DNA of 12,151 nucleotides, taken from contig JBJXFK010000081.1 of NCBI GenBank assembly GCA_046155505.1, positions 1 through 12,151 of the forward strand, written 5' to 3'. Within the stretch, counting starts at the first letter, position 1. Each line of letters opens with the position of its first letter. This DNA comes from JBJXFK01 sp046155505. Lineage in GTDB: Bacteria; Planctomycetota; Phycisphaerae; UBA1845; Fen-1342. The translations under genes and the position numbers were made by a program. The notes below the pieces were generated by a model, which had not been told where the DNA came from, did not search any database, and was given only the letters and a program-made list of their open reading frames with translations. Shown here piece by piece: positions 1 to 7,146 of the stretch.

Positions 1-476
1 ATCATCGCCCGCCGCACCTCGCCCTTTAGCCGCAAATGCGACGATACCGCGTACAGCGTGCCGCCCAGATCGCCGCTGCGGATGCCGGCGGCGATTGTGC
101 CTGCGTAGGAGGCCGGGAAGCGCGACTCTTGTCGACGCAGCGCGTCATCGAGCGAGACACCCGCCGCGAGCGAATCGGCCAGCTCGGTCAGCGTGGCTTT
201 GAGCCGCCGCGAGCCGGTCTCGCTCGCCATCGCCCGCAGGCCGGGTTCGAGCGGCACGCCGGCCGATGTGATGGTGGCGATCTGATCATTCATGTAGCGA
301 AAATCGTCGAGCGAAAGCGGCGCGACATAGCCGAAGCGTTTCGCCGGTCGCAGCGTGAGCACGCGAACGCCCATGTCGGTCAGCACGGCGTCGGCGTGGT
401 GCTGCGAATCGGCCTCCAGCGTGCCCTGGAAATTTTGGCCGGATTGCAACTGACCCGAATAGTCGAACAGCGGCAT
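1..476 (-). CDS. gspF: GspF-family type II secretion / type IV pilus inner-membrane protein, N-terminal part
   Basis: This reading frame runs from an ATG at 476 off the left edge without a stop, giving about 158 visible residues. It begins MPLFDYSGQLQSGQNFQG, the usual GspF/PilC opening (a short MPxFxY start, then a small beta-rich N-terminal piece). The first T2SSF helical domain follows: DQIATITSAGVPLEPGLRAM, then a run with SLAAGVSLDDAL, and then YAGTIAAGIRSGDLGGTL, which matches the conserved glycine-rich GExSGxL-type turn of the family. GspF-like proteins sit in the inner membrane and contact the secretion ATPase. No membrane segment is reached before the edge. The start lies 3 nt after the stop of the upstream ATPase gene, with GGGG six bases before the ATG, so the two are probably cotranscribed and perhaps translationally coupled. 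Whether the system is T2SS, pilus or a related machine cannot be told from this window. Confidence 0.88.
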   Translation of the reverse strand, partial: MPLFDYSGQLQSGQNFQGTLEADSQHHADAVLTDMGVRVLTLRPAKRFGYVAPLSLDDFRYMNDQIATITSAGVPLEPGLRAMASETGSRRLKATLTELADSLAAGVSLDDALRRQESRFPASYAGTIAAGIRSGDLGGTLYAVSSHLRLKGEVRRAM

Positions 477-479
477 TCG

Positions 480-1607
480 TCACCCCGCCTTCGCATTTGT
501 ATGTGAATCGTATCCCGGCCCGATCGCTCCCAACGCGCGGTTGATCTCGGCTTCGTCGCTCAGGCCCGCGTCGATCAGGCGCTGCGCGTCAGTAGCCAAG
601 CCGCCGGTCGCGCCGCTCGCCGCACGCAGCGCATCGAGATCGCCGCCGTCAATAATCGCCCGGCGAAGCAGCGGCGAGAGCTGCACCCACTCGCCGACGG
701 CCACGCGGCCCGAATATTGCGGTGCGGCGATCGGCCCACCGCCGTCCGCCAACGACGCGCGACGACGCACGAGGCGCTGATTGAGCACGCCGCAAAGCGT
801 GCTGGTCACCTGATACGCGGGGATGCCCATTTCAAGCAGCCGCAGGATCGCCTCGGGTGCCGATCCTGCGTGCATCGATGCGAGCAGCAGATGTCCGGTG
901 AGGGCTGCTTCGGTCACGATTGAGGCGACCTCGCTGTCGCGGATTTCGCCGATCAGCAGGATTTGCGGGTCTTGGCGCAGCAGGCTGCGCAGGGCCGCGG
1001 GGTAGGTCAAGCCGCGCGGCGGGTCGATCTGTACTTGCGTGATGCCGTCGCAGCGAATTTCGACCGGGTCTTCGATGGCGATGATGCTCGCGTCTGGTCG
1101 CATGCGGCGAAGGTGCGCGAGCATGGCGTAGAGCGTGGTGGTCTTGCCGCTGCCCGCCGGGCCGCAGACGAGCAGGAAGCCTTGCGGGCGAGCCAGTTCG
1201 GCGATGAGCGTTGCGACGATGGCGTCACTATGGCCGAGTTGGTCGAGCTCGAGCAGCCGATCGGCCGCAGCCATCAGGCGCAGCACAACGCGCTCGCCGC
1301 GAATGGTGGGAAATGTCGCGACGCGAATGTCGCACGGCACGCCGGACGCGGCGGCGGGGATCGCGCCGTCCTGGGCGATGTCGGTGCGATAGGTGAGCAG
1401 CCGTGCGAGTACCTTGAGCCGGGCGACGACGCCCGCGGCGATGGCGGCTGGGACAATCTCGGCGTCGGTGAGCAGCGAATCGACGCGGAATCGGACGCGC
1501 ATGGCGTCGAGGCCGGGTTCGAAATGCACATCGCTGGCTCGTGCGGCGGCGGCTCGATGGAGGATCGCGTCCACGAGTTCGACGACGCCGGGTACGGCAG
1601 GCTTCAT
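480..1607 (-). CDS. gspE: GspE/PilB-type secretion ATPase, compact form
   Basis: This is a hexameric AAA-like ATPase that powers type II secretion or type IV pilus assembly from the cytoplasmic face. Numbered from the upstream TTG at 1643, the N-terminal ASDVHFEP motif is at 36-43, Walker A GPAGSGKT at 161-168, the Asp box IAIEDPVE at 188-195, Walker B ILLIGEIRD at 228-236 and the His box LTGHLLLASMHAGS at 248-261. These fit GspE/PilB better than the retraction ATPase PilT. I prefer ATG 1607 (375 aa) to TTG 1643 (387 aa); neither has a clear Shine-Dalgarno. Two family features are missing. There is no N1 domain of about 100-150 residues. The two CxxC pairs that normally form a zinc module before the YxGRxxxxE segment are also absent: the region LVRRRASLADGGGPIAAPQYSGR (290-312) has no cysteine. 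The catalytic core looks intact. gspF follows after 3 nt. Confidence 0.9.
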   Translation of the reverse strand: MKPAVPGVVELVDAILHRAAAARASDVHFEPGLDAMRVRFRVDSLLTDAEIVPAAIAAGVVARLKVLARLLTYRTDIAQDGAIPAAASGVPCDIRVATFPTIRGERVVLRLMAAADRLLELDQLGHSDAIVATLIAELARPQGFLLVCGPAGSGKTTTLYAMLAHLRRMRPDASIIAIEDPVEIRCDGITQVQIDPPRGLTYPAALRSLLRQDPQILLIGEIRDSEVASIVTEAALTGHLLLASMHAGSAPEAILRLLEMGIPAYQVTSTLCGVLNQRLVRRRASLADGGGPIAAPQYSGRVAVGEWVQLSPLLRRAIIDGGDLDALRAASGATGGLATDAQRLIDAGLSDEAEINRALGAIGPGYDSHTNAKAG

Positions 1608-1700
1608 GCGCGGCAGGCTAGCGATGGATAATTGGGAATGCAAGAAAAATCTGGAGTTCGGTGCGGCGGTGTGCTCAAACTACGACTCAGAATCTCGCGC

Positions 1701-1728
1701 CCGAACCCCGAGCGCGAGCGAGCGGGGT
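1701..1728 (+). repeat. Dispersed imperfect palindrome, family R1, copy a
   Basis: The 28-bp unit opens CCGAACCCCGAGCGCGAGCG and ends AGCGGGGT. It is an interrupted palindrome: the outer CCCCG pairs with CGGGG and an inner GCG pairs with CGC. An exact reverse-complement copy is at 11071-11098, and near copies are at 11844-11870 and 11926-11953. All four copies lie between genes. Confidence 0.85.
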
Positions 1729-1758
1729 AAGCCGCGGCGGAGTGAAGAGTATCGAATC

Positions 1759-1781
1759 GCGAGTTGCGAGTTGCGAGTTGC
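1759..1781 (+). repeat. Heptamer tandem repeat (GCGAGTT)x3
   Basis: Three exact head-to-tail copies of GCGAGTT are followed by GC. They lie in the non-coding spacer between the dispersed palindrome and the lipoprotein leader. Such short arrays can vary in copy number; nothing here shows a function. Confidence 0.85.
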
Positions 1782-1830
1782 CAGAAGCACGATTTCGTTG
1801 GTGCTCGCTTGCCGCAAGCGCGCGACAACC

Positions 1831-1915
1831 CCGCGCTATCTGGAATCGCCGCCGGAGCCTATCATCCGTTTGGGACAATAGAGTGTTCTGTGTCACTATG
1901 AATGGAGTATGGCCA
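1831..1915 (+). promoter_or_regulatory. Duplicated leader / promoter region, copy 1 (before lipoprotein gene)
   Basis: This segment matches 3113-3198, upstream of the aminotransferase gene. The first block (1831-1866) matches over 36 bp with three differences, and the last block (1894-1915) is identical over 22 bp, ending ATGGAGTATGGCCA. The middle is similar in length but more diverged, with CAATxxAGTGTTC kept in both. TATCAT (1859-1864), one base from the sigma-70 -10 consensus, is kept in both copies and is a candidate -10; I see no matching -35. In this copy the GGAG/ATG at the end starts only a short frame, MANARNR..., while the lipoprotein's own start is 43 bp downstream. Confidence 0.6.
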
Positions 1916-1940
1916 ACGCTCGAAACAGGCTCGCTTCAAC

Positions 1941-1945
1941 GGAGG
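1941..1945 (+). promoter_or_regulatory. Ribosome binding site of the lipoprotein gene
   Basis: GGAGG lies seven bases before ATG 1953. This decides the start in favour of 1953 over the in-frame ATG at 1902, since the 1953 start also puts the lipoprotein signal at the N-terminus. Confidence 0.8.
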
Positions 1946-1952
1946 CAATTCC

Positions 1953-2924
1953 ATGCGGTCCACAACGGCGGCGATGTCACTTGTGTTTGGGTTGGCCTCG
2001 CTGACGGGCTGCGAAATCTTTGACAGGCTGCTCGCGCAGGCCGCCGAGGAGAATCGGGAGTACGACGACATTCCGGGGGTTTCGCTCGAATCTCGTGGGC
2101 GGGAAGCCGACGAGTTCTACTCCTGGAGTGGTATTTCGTACTATAACATCTGGATACAGACAACCGATTTCAGCGGCACCCGACGCGCTTATCTGTTCGA
2201 AAACAACGGCCTGCGGGCGATCACGACCGGCGGCACGGTCGAATACCTGCCGGACGACGTGTCGATTCGCGGCGTCCGCTGGAGCAATGGCGGCACGCGA
2301 CTCGCGATCGTTCAGCGATCCATCTCAGAGCCGACGCGGCATTTCGTCTCCATCCGCGACGAATCGTTGAACGAACTCGATATTTTCGAAATCTCGTTGC
2401 CGGTGGAGCGAATTCGCGTTTGGCCGCCGGACACGTTCAATGTCAGTTGGTCGCCCGATGACAGCCGGATCGCGATCAGTTCAAGCATCAATTACGACTA
2501 TTATGTAGATTCGCTGAGCGATGTTTCCACCGAGCCGGCCCTGGTCATCCTGAACCTCCTCGACGGCACGAGCACGCGCCACAACCTGACGGACGCACAC
2601 TTCGTGGGCGACGTGCAACTTTGCGCGACCGTCCCGCCGAGCGATCCCGAAGATTCGCCCCGGTTTCGCGTACATCTGGTTGACCTGACGGATGCCGGCG
2701 AAACGATCGTCGGTGAGCGGGTGGATGATGCCGAGCTGGTCGTCGACTCTGCCCCACAACTAGGCGTGTTCCTCACGGCGAAGTGGGAAGTCGAATACGG
2801 CGGCTTGCTGCCCCATGAACGGTTTCGGCTTCGCCTTACGTCGCTCGCGGGCGAAGTCGAAGCGCCGCTCGACGACTTCATCACTGGTCCAGGCACGCAC
2901 GGAAGTAATATTCGCGTCGAATAG
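1953..2924 (+). CDS. Putative lipoprotein with TolB/PD40-like beta-propeller repeats
   Basis: The 323-residue product begins MRSTTAAMSLVFGLASLTGC, a short hydrophobic signal ending in a lipobox (LTGC), so Cys20 is the likely lipidated residue and the protein should be membrane-anchored outside the cytoplasm. Two segments, VRWSNGGTRLAIV (108-120) and VSWSPDDSRIAIS (164-176), match the W-S-x-D-(G/D)-x-x-[IL]-[AV] signature of PD40 repeats found in TolB and related propellers. They lie about 56 residues apart, roughly one propeller blade. A further beta-rich stretch follows to the C-terminus. The remaining blades are degenerate, and I cannot assign a specific family or binding partner. No Tol-Pal genes are nearby, so a TolB role is not implied. 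It is a single gene followed by a long inverted repeat, and its upstream leader is shared with the aminotransferase gene. Confidence is high that the gene is real and moderate for the fold. Confidence 0.85.
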   Translation: MRSTTAAMSLVFGLASLTGCEIFDRLLAQAAEENREYDDIPGVSLESRGREADEFYSWSGISYYNIWIQTTDFSGTRRAYLFENNGLRAITTGGTVEYLPDDVSIRGVRWSNGGTRLAIVQRSISEPTRHFVSIRDESLNELDIFEISLPVERIRVWPPDTFNVSWSPDDSRIAISSSINYDYYVDSLSDVSTEPALVILNLLDGTSTRHNLTDAHFVGDVQLCATVPPSDPEDSPRFRVHLVDLTDAGETIVGERVDDAELVVDSAPQLGVFLTAKWEVEYGGLLPHERFRLRLTSLAGEVEAPLDDFITGPGTHGSNIRVE

Positions 2925-2975
2925 GTCTGTTTCGCCAGCGATGTCCGCGGCCACGCGGCGGATTCTCACGCCGAG

Positions 2976-3045
2976 CCGAGCCCGAAGCGCCAGCTAGGTT
3001 TTCGCGCGATCTGACGACAAGACCTAGCTGGCGCGTCGGGCTCGG
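2976..3045 (+). terminator. Long inverted repeat downstream of the lipoprotein gene
   Basis: Arms 2976-3000 and 3021-3045 are 25 bp each, with one internal and one terminal mismatch and a 20-nt loop. The left arm ends CGCCAGCTAGGTT and the right arm starts GACCTAGCTGGCG. It begins 51 nt after the lipoprotein stop and could end its transcript. The right arm is followed only by TTTG, not a proper T-run, so a classical intrinsic terminator is uncertain. It may instead be a dispersed palindromic element. Confidence 0.55.
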
Positions 3046-3112
3046 TTTGCGCGTCCGATCGGCCGGCTATGCGAAACGTGCCGCCACACCCGATTGCGAA
3101 CGCGCGACGCTG

Positions 3113-3198
3113 CCGCGCTATCTGGATTCGCCGCCGGAGTTTATCATCTTCCTCTGGTCAATGCAGTGTTCGCAGCCACTATGAATGGAGTATGGCCA
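3113..3198 (+). promoter_or_regulatory. Duplicated leader / promoter region, copy 2 (before aminotransferase gene)
   Basis: This is the counterpart of 1831-1915. Here the last 22 identical bases (3177-3198) carry the working GGAG and the start-codon region of the aminotransferase gene, so this is probably the native location and the other copy the derivative. The candidate -10 TATCAT is at 3142-3147, about 50 nt before the start codon. No convincing -35 is visible. Confidence 0.6.
3187..3190 (+). promoter_or_regulatory. Ribosome binding site of the aminotransferase gene
   Basis: GGAG lies 1 nt before ATG 3192 and 7 nt before ATG 3198. The spacing favours 3198 as the real start, giving a protein that begins MPKIRLFTPGP, where the family's conserved FTPGP should sit. 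Confidence 0.75.
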
Positions 3199-4340
3199 TG
3201 CCAAAGATTCGCCTGTTTACCCCCGGTCCGTGCGCCGTTCCCGAGGAAGTGCAACTCGAAATGGCCCGGCCGTTTCATCACCATCGCACCGACTGGTTCA
3301 AGGACATCATGAAGCAGGCCACCGGCAAGCTTCAAACTGTCCTCCAAACCAAAAATGACGTGATCATCGTCACCGGGTCGGGTACGGCGGCCGCCGAGGG
3401 CGCGATCGTCGGCATTTGCGGCCCCGGTTCGAAACTGCTGACCATCGAATGCGGCAAGTTCGGCCAGCGCTGGGGCGAAATCGCTCAGCAGCACGGCATC
3501 GCCGTCAGCAGGCACGCCGTCGAATGGGGCGACACGATCACGGCTGATGCGGTTGCCGATCTGCTGAAGAAAGACCCGGCGATCACCGCGGTCATGTGCG
3601 TACACAGCGAGACATCGACCGCGACCAAGCTCGATTTGCAGGCGATCGCCAAGGTCGTGAGCGGCGCGGGCAAGCTGATGCTGGCCGACTGCATCACCAG
3701 CGCGGGCTGCATGCCGCTCAAGCCAGACGATTGGGGCGTCGATGTCGTGATCACGGGTTCGCAGAAGGCGCTGATGCTGCCGCCGGGGCTGGGCGTGTTA
3801 TCGGTGAGCAGCAAGGCGTGGGCCGCGATCGAGGCGAACAAGGCTCAGCACACGTACTACCTGAATCTGAACAAGGCTCGCAAAAGTGCGGCGGAATTTG
3901 ATACGCCGTTCACGCCGGCGCACTTGCTCGTTCGCGGCATGGTGAAGGCGCTGGACATCATCCTCGAAGAGGGCATGGAGAACGTCTGGAAGCGCACCGC
4001 GGCGATGGCGGCGGCGACCCGTGCGGCGGGCGACGCGATCGGCCTGAAGACATTCTCGAAGATGCCGTCGGATTCGGTGACGGCGCTGGTTTCGCCCAGC
4101 GGCATCACGGTCAAGGACATTCGTAACGATCTGGAAGCGCGATTTGGCATCGAGTCGGCAGGCGGTCAGGATTCGCTGAAGGGCAAGATCCTGCGGATGG
4201 GGCACATGGGTTACATCGACACGATGGACACAGTGCTGGCGATCGCGGCGCTGGAGCAAGTGCTCTACAAGCGTGGGCACAAGTTTGAACTCGGCGCGGG
4301 TGTGACGGCGGCGCAGAAGGTGATTGCGGAGCGGGCGTAG
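3198..4340 (+). CDS. Class V PLP aminotransferase, alanine/serine-glyoxylate aminotransferase family
   Basis: This 380-residue enzyme uses pyridoxal phosphate to move amino groups, in this family typically from alanine, serine or another small donor to glyoxylate or pyruvate in the cytoplasm. The family landmarks are all present in order: LFTPGP at 6-11, HHRTDWF at 28-34, TGSGTAAAE at 59-67 (phosphate-binding region), HSETST at 136-141, the cofactor aspartate in LADCITSAG (Asp164), the Schiff-base lysine in TGSQKALMLPPG (Lys190) and the C-terminal RMGHMGYID (333-341), whose arginine normally holds the substrate carboxylate. Length is normal for the family. The exact substrate pair cannot be read from motifs; alanine-glyoxylate, serine-glyoxylate, serine-pyruvate and ureidoglycine-glyoxylate enzymes are all related. 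The gene stands alone, with its own leader and RBS, and converges on the exoprotein gene that ends 85 nt downstream. Confidence 0.93.
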   Translation: MPKIRLFTPGPCAVPEEVQLEMARPFHHHRTDWFKDIMKQATGKLQTVLQTKNDVIIVTGSGTAAAEGAIVGICGPGSKLLTIECGKFGQRWGEIAQQHGIAVSRHAVEWGDTITADAVADLLKKDPAITAVMCVHSETSTATKLDLQAIAKVVSGAGKLMLADCITSAGCMPLKPDDWGVDVVITGSQKALMLPPGLGVLSVSSKAWAAIEANKAQHTYYLNLNKARKSAAEFDTPFTPAHLLVRGMVKALDIILEEGMENVWKRTAAMAAATRAAGDAIGLKTFSKMPSDSVTALVSPSGITVKDIRNDLEARFGIESAGGQDSLKGKILRMGHMGYIDTMDTVLAIAALEQVLYKRGHKFELGAGVTAAQKVIAERA

Positions 4341-4369
4341 AACGCATCGGTCGGACTGTCCAACGCACT

Positions 4370-4416
4370 AGGCTCGCATTGATCGCGCGACCCATCCGCG
4401 CTCTCGACGCGAGCCT
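4370..4416. terminator. Possible weak hairpin between convergent genes
   Basis: AGGCTCGC (4370-4377) and GCGAGCCT (4409-4416) form an exact 8-bp inverted repeat with a 31-nt loop in the 85-nt gap between the stops of the aminotransferase and exoprotein genes. There is no T-run on either strand. Position favours a shared terminator; structure alone does not prove it. Confidence 0.3.
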
Positions 4417-4425
4417 GCCGCCTTG

Positions 4426-7146
4426 CTAGTCGCAAGTAGTGCCGAAGTTGCGGAGGACGATCGCCAGATCGCTCAGTACAACGGAGCCGTCGATGTCCAT
4501 GTCGCCGTTCGCCGGCGCTTGCAGCAGTGCCGGATGCGTTCCGAATCGCGCGAGTACGACAGCGAGGTCCGCGATTGAAACGGCGCAGTCGCCGTCGGCA
4601 TCGCCTTCGCAACGTCCGTTCAACTCGCACGGGGGCGGCGCACTGAATCGGTTGATTACAATGTCATTCTGCGTGAGCCGTGTGTATTCCTGCCCGACAG
4701 CGATGATCCCGCCGTCATCCGTCGGAAGCACCGCGACGTACGAATTAGCGCTCTCGGATTGACTGAATCGAGTACTCCAATACGGAACGCAATCGAGATC
4801 GCACCGCAAGACGAACCCGTTCGGTGGGAAGTAACCGCCGGCCCCACCGTGTAGGTAGACCCATCCGGACGAATCAACGGCCACGCCGTGAGGCCTCTCG
4901 TCGCCAGCGAGACCCTCAAACATCGCCGCGGATCGCACGGTGCCGTCGGAATTGACCACGACCAGTCCGGAGTTCATGGGACGCGATCCAGCTGTGTCAT
5001 TGGCGTACGCGGCAATTGCAATCACCATCGTGTTTTCTGCGTCGAGCGCAAAATGTGTCGCGACGGGTCGTGGCTCCCAATCGCCACCAAATGTGGTGAC
5101 CCAGCGTCGATCGCCGGACCGCGTGTAGCTAAGCATGAGCAATTCGCGACCGGGTGCCTCCAGCGCATGTCCGAGTATGTAGAGGTTCCCATCCGACCCA
5201 AGGTGACCCGCCACAGCTACCGTTTCGCGTCCAAGATCGTCGACGAAAACCTGCCATTCCACCGTGCCTGGCGGCGTGTACCGCGTGATGCGAGCGCGAG
5301 AAAAATTGGCGTTCGATTCATCCGTGCCGATCGTGAATGAATACCCGTCGAGATCGGTGACGATGTGTGCCCCGCGGCGATCGACCGAGAACGATACTTC
5401 GCCGTTTGGCGAGATCTTGGTATACCGACGATGGAAGAATGACCCAGCCGGCGGCACGAACTGTTCGCTGACAATCGTGACGTGCGCGTTGCCGGCATTA
5501 TCAACCGCAAAACCGGTGATCCAGTCGGGTCCGCCTTGATGGGCGGGGCACGGGGTCATGTTGAGCAGCTCGCCGTCAGGCGACACACGCAGAATTGCGG
5601 GGTCGCTGTACGCATCTCCGCCGATCACGAACCCGCCTATCACGACGTTGCCGGCCGGATCGCGGGCAACGCGAGCCGCTGTTCGCAAGCCTGGGATCGG
5701 CCTAAACCACAGCAGGTTCCCCTCGGCGTTGATATGCGCCAAACGAGACTGGATCCCTGGAGAGTCGTTCGACGTGACGTAAGTGCCGCCGGCGCCGTCG
5801 GAGACGGCTCTCGGGTTACCGTCATCTCGGCCCAAATAGCTTCCCACGACGGAGCGCCACGCAACGGCACCGTCCAACTCAAAGTTGGTCGCCGCGATGT
5901 CAAGCCCGGCGCGCGTCACCGCGAGCACTGCCCCGTTGGGTGATACCAACGCACCCGTTAGCGCGTCGCCGCCGTGTGAACCGCTGAGATAGCTGATGTC
6001 GCGGACGATCTGTCCGTCGGGGGTGTATGATCGGACGACAATCGGCGCGGTCGCCGTGTTCGCCCAGTTTCCGACGAGATGAGCGATTCCGTTCGCATCA
6101 AAACCCACCGTGCGCAGGGTGCACTCGATTTCGCCGGGTCCGGTTGCGACCGTCCACGATCGCAGCCCATCGAGCTCGAAGCGCGACAGGATCAGCCCGG
6201 TCGGTGTGCTTGTCGGCGGGGTGGACACTCCGCCAAACAGGAAGGCACGGGTTGCTTCGTCGATTGCGATCTTGCGATATTCGCGCCGCTCGCCCTCGGC
6301 ACCTAGTGTGTCCTCCCACATCACGCTTCCGTCGGGCGACAGAAGAACGGCCAGCGCCGTCGTCAGTTCGACGCCACGTTTGCGCGTGCCCGCCACCGCG
6401 ATGTGACCACTCGCGTCGGTTGCAAGCGCGCGGACTTTATCGTTGAATTCGCTCGGTACGACAAACTCTGAAACAAGTTCGCCCACGAGGTCGAATCGCG
6501 CAACAACGATGCGCGTCGGGTTTTGGTCGGGATTTCGAGGAACCGACACGCCGAGCAGTAGCGAATTGTCGGGACCAAACTCCAGCGCGTTTGCAAACAG
6601 CGTCGGCCCCGCCGGTGTTTCGTACGAGCGCTCCCACAGCAATTCTCCGGCCGGGTCGATTAGCGCCAGCACAATCTGCTCTTCGCGCGAGACAAGATAG
6701 GCGACGTACCCGTTTTGCGAGAACGCGACGAGCGGCTCCCCCTTCGGCGCAGGCTCATGCGTGCGAACGAAGAGCGGCTCACCCGCAGGCGATAGACTGA
6801 CAATCGAAAAACCACCGCCTGCCGAGCCCACGACACGGAGCGCCCCGTTAGCAAGCACTCCGATCCGGTTGGATTGGTAAATGCCCGCAATCGGATCGCC
6901 GTCATTCCAGGTCCACAAGACCGAGCCATCCGGGGCGAGCTTCCACACCACCCAACCGACATAGTTTACGCCGCAGACATAAGTGTTCCCCTCGCTGTCT
7001 GTCGCGACATCGCGCGGAATGTCCACGGTGGATTCCTGCTCGTCCAGTCGAACACTCCAAACAGCCGATTGAGCCATCGCGGTTGGTGCGGCGAACAGTG
7101 CCAGAAGGATGGAAAATGCGATTAGAGCTGGTTGATTCGTCGGCAT
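4426..7146 (-). CDS. Secreted beta-propeller protein with C-terminal dockerin-type calcium loops
   Basis: This is a 906-residue exported protein. ATG 7146 is chosen because GGAG lies 8 nt upstream (7155-7158) and the product then begins with a clean signal peptide, MPTNQPALIAFSILLALF followed by a stretch ending AMA before Gln26; the frame can extend to 7239 but would bury it. The body carries many degenerate blades of the form D-x-x-G-x-x-[YV]-[VL]-x-G, for example DVATDSEGNTYVCGV (46-60) and, later, ALATDASGHIAVAGT, ARDPAGNVVIGG and VAVDSSGWVYLHGG. These are typical of SBBP/NHL-like propellers. The C-terminus has two 12-residue EF-hand-like loops, DADGDCAVSIAD (849-860) and DMDIDGSVVLSD (882-893), each followed by a short helix, as in dockerin type I modules. 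Known dockerins bind cohesins, but in planctomycetes similar tails are common and their partner is often unknown. It is a single gene convergent with the aminotransferase gene. Confidence 0.9.
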   Translation of the reverse strand: MPTNQPALIAFSILLALFAAPTAMAQSAVWSVRLDEQESTVDIPRDVATDSEGNTYVCGVNYVGWVVWKLAPDGSVLWTWNDGDPIAGIYQSNRIGVLANGALRVVGSAGGGFSIVSLSPAGEPLFVRTHEPAPKGEPLVAFSQNGYVAYLVSREEQIVLALIDPAGELLWERSYETPAGPTLFANALEFGPDNSLLLGVSVPRNPDQNPTRIVVARFDLVGELVSEFVVPSEFNDKVRALATDASGHIAVAGTRKRGVELTTALAVLLSPDGSVMWEDTLGAEGERREYRKIAIDEATRAFLFGGVSTPPTSTPTGLILSRFELDGLRSWTVATGPGEIECTLRTVGFDANGIAHLVGNWANTATAPIVVRSYTPDGQIVRDISYLSGSHGGDALTGALVSPNGAVLAVTRAGLDIAATNFELDGAVAWRSVVGSYLGRDDGNPRAVSDGAGGTYVTSNDSPGIQSRLAHINAEGNLLWFRPIPGLRTAARVARDPAGNVVIGGFVIGGDAYSDPAILRVSPDGELLNMTPCPAHQGGPDWITGFAVDNAGNAHVTIVSEQFVPPAGSFFHRRYTKISPNGEVSFSVDRRGAHIVTDLDGYSFTIGTDESNANFSRARITRYTPPGTVEWQVFVDDLGRETVAVAGHLGSDGNLYILGHALEAPGRELLMLSYTRSGDRRWVTTFGGDWEPRPVATHFALDAENTMVIAIAAYANDTAGSRPMNSGLVVVNSDGTVRSAAMFEGLAGDERPHGVAVDSSGWVYLHGGAGGYFPPNGFVLRCDLDCVPYWSTRFSQSESANSYVAVLPTDDGGIIAVGQEYTRLTQNDIVINRFSAPPPCELNGRCEGDADGDCAVSIADLAVVLARFGTHPALLQAPANGDMDIDGSVVLSDLAIVLRNFGTTCD

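Larger units (their letters stand above)
1608..1952. other. Gene-free divergent spacer between gspE and the lipoprotein gene
   Basis: About 345 bases lie between two divergent genes. I see no credible coding region: the reading frames crossing it are made of repeat sequence. It holds a 28-bp dispersed palindrome (1701-1728), a heptamer tandem repeat (1759-1781) and a leader that recurs before the aminotransferase gene (1831-1915). The promoter for the secretion operon should lie around 1610-1700, but I could not find a convincing -35/-10 pair on the minus strand. Confidence 0.7.

Noticed and set aside
480..1607. Considered as PilT retraction ATPase because of its short length
   Set aside because: The N-terminal ASDVHFEP segment and the IEDPVE context fit GspE/PilB, and the gene is followed directly by gspF; PilT-specific motifs such as AIRNLIRE were not seen.
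1393..1881. A 162-residue plus-strand frame across the gspE start and spacer
   Set aside because: It overlaps gspE antisense and then reads through repeats R1 and the heptamer array; no RBS and no domain.
1953..2924. Considered as TolB of the Tol-Pal system
   Set aside because: It has a lipobox rather than a normal TolB signal peptide, only two clear PD40 repeats, and no tol or pal genes next to it.
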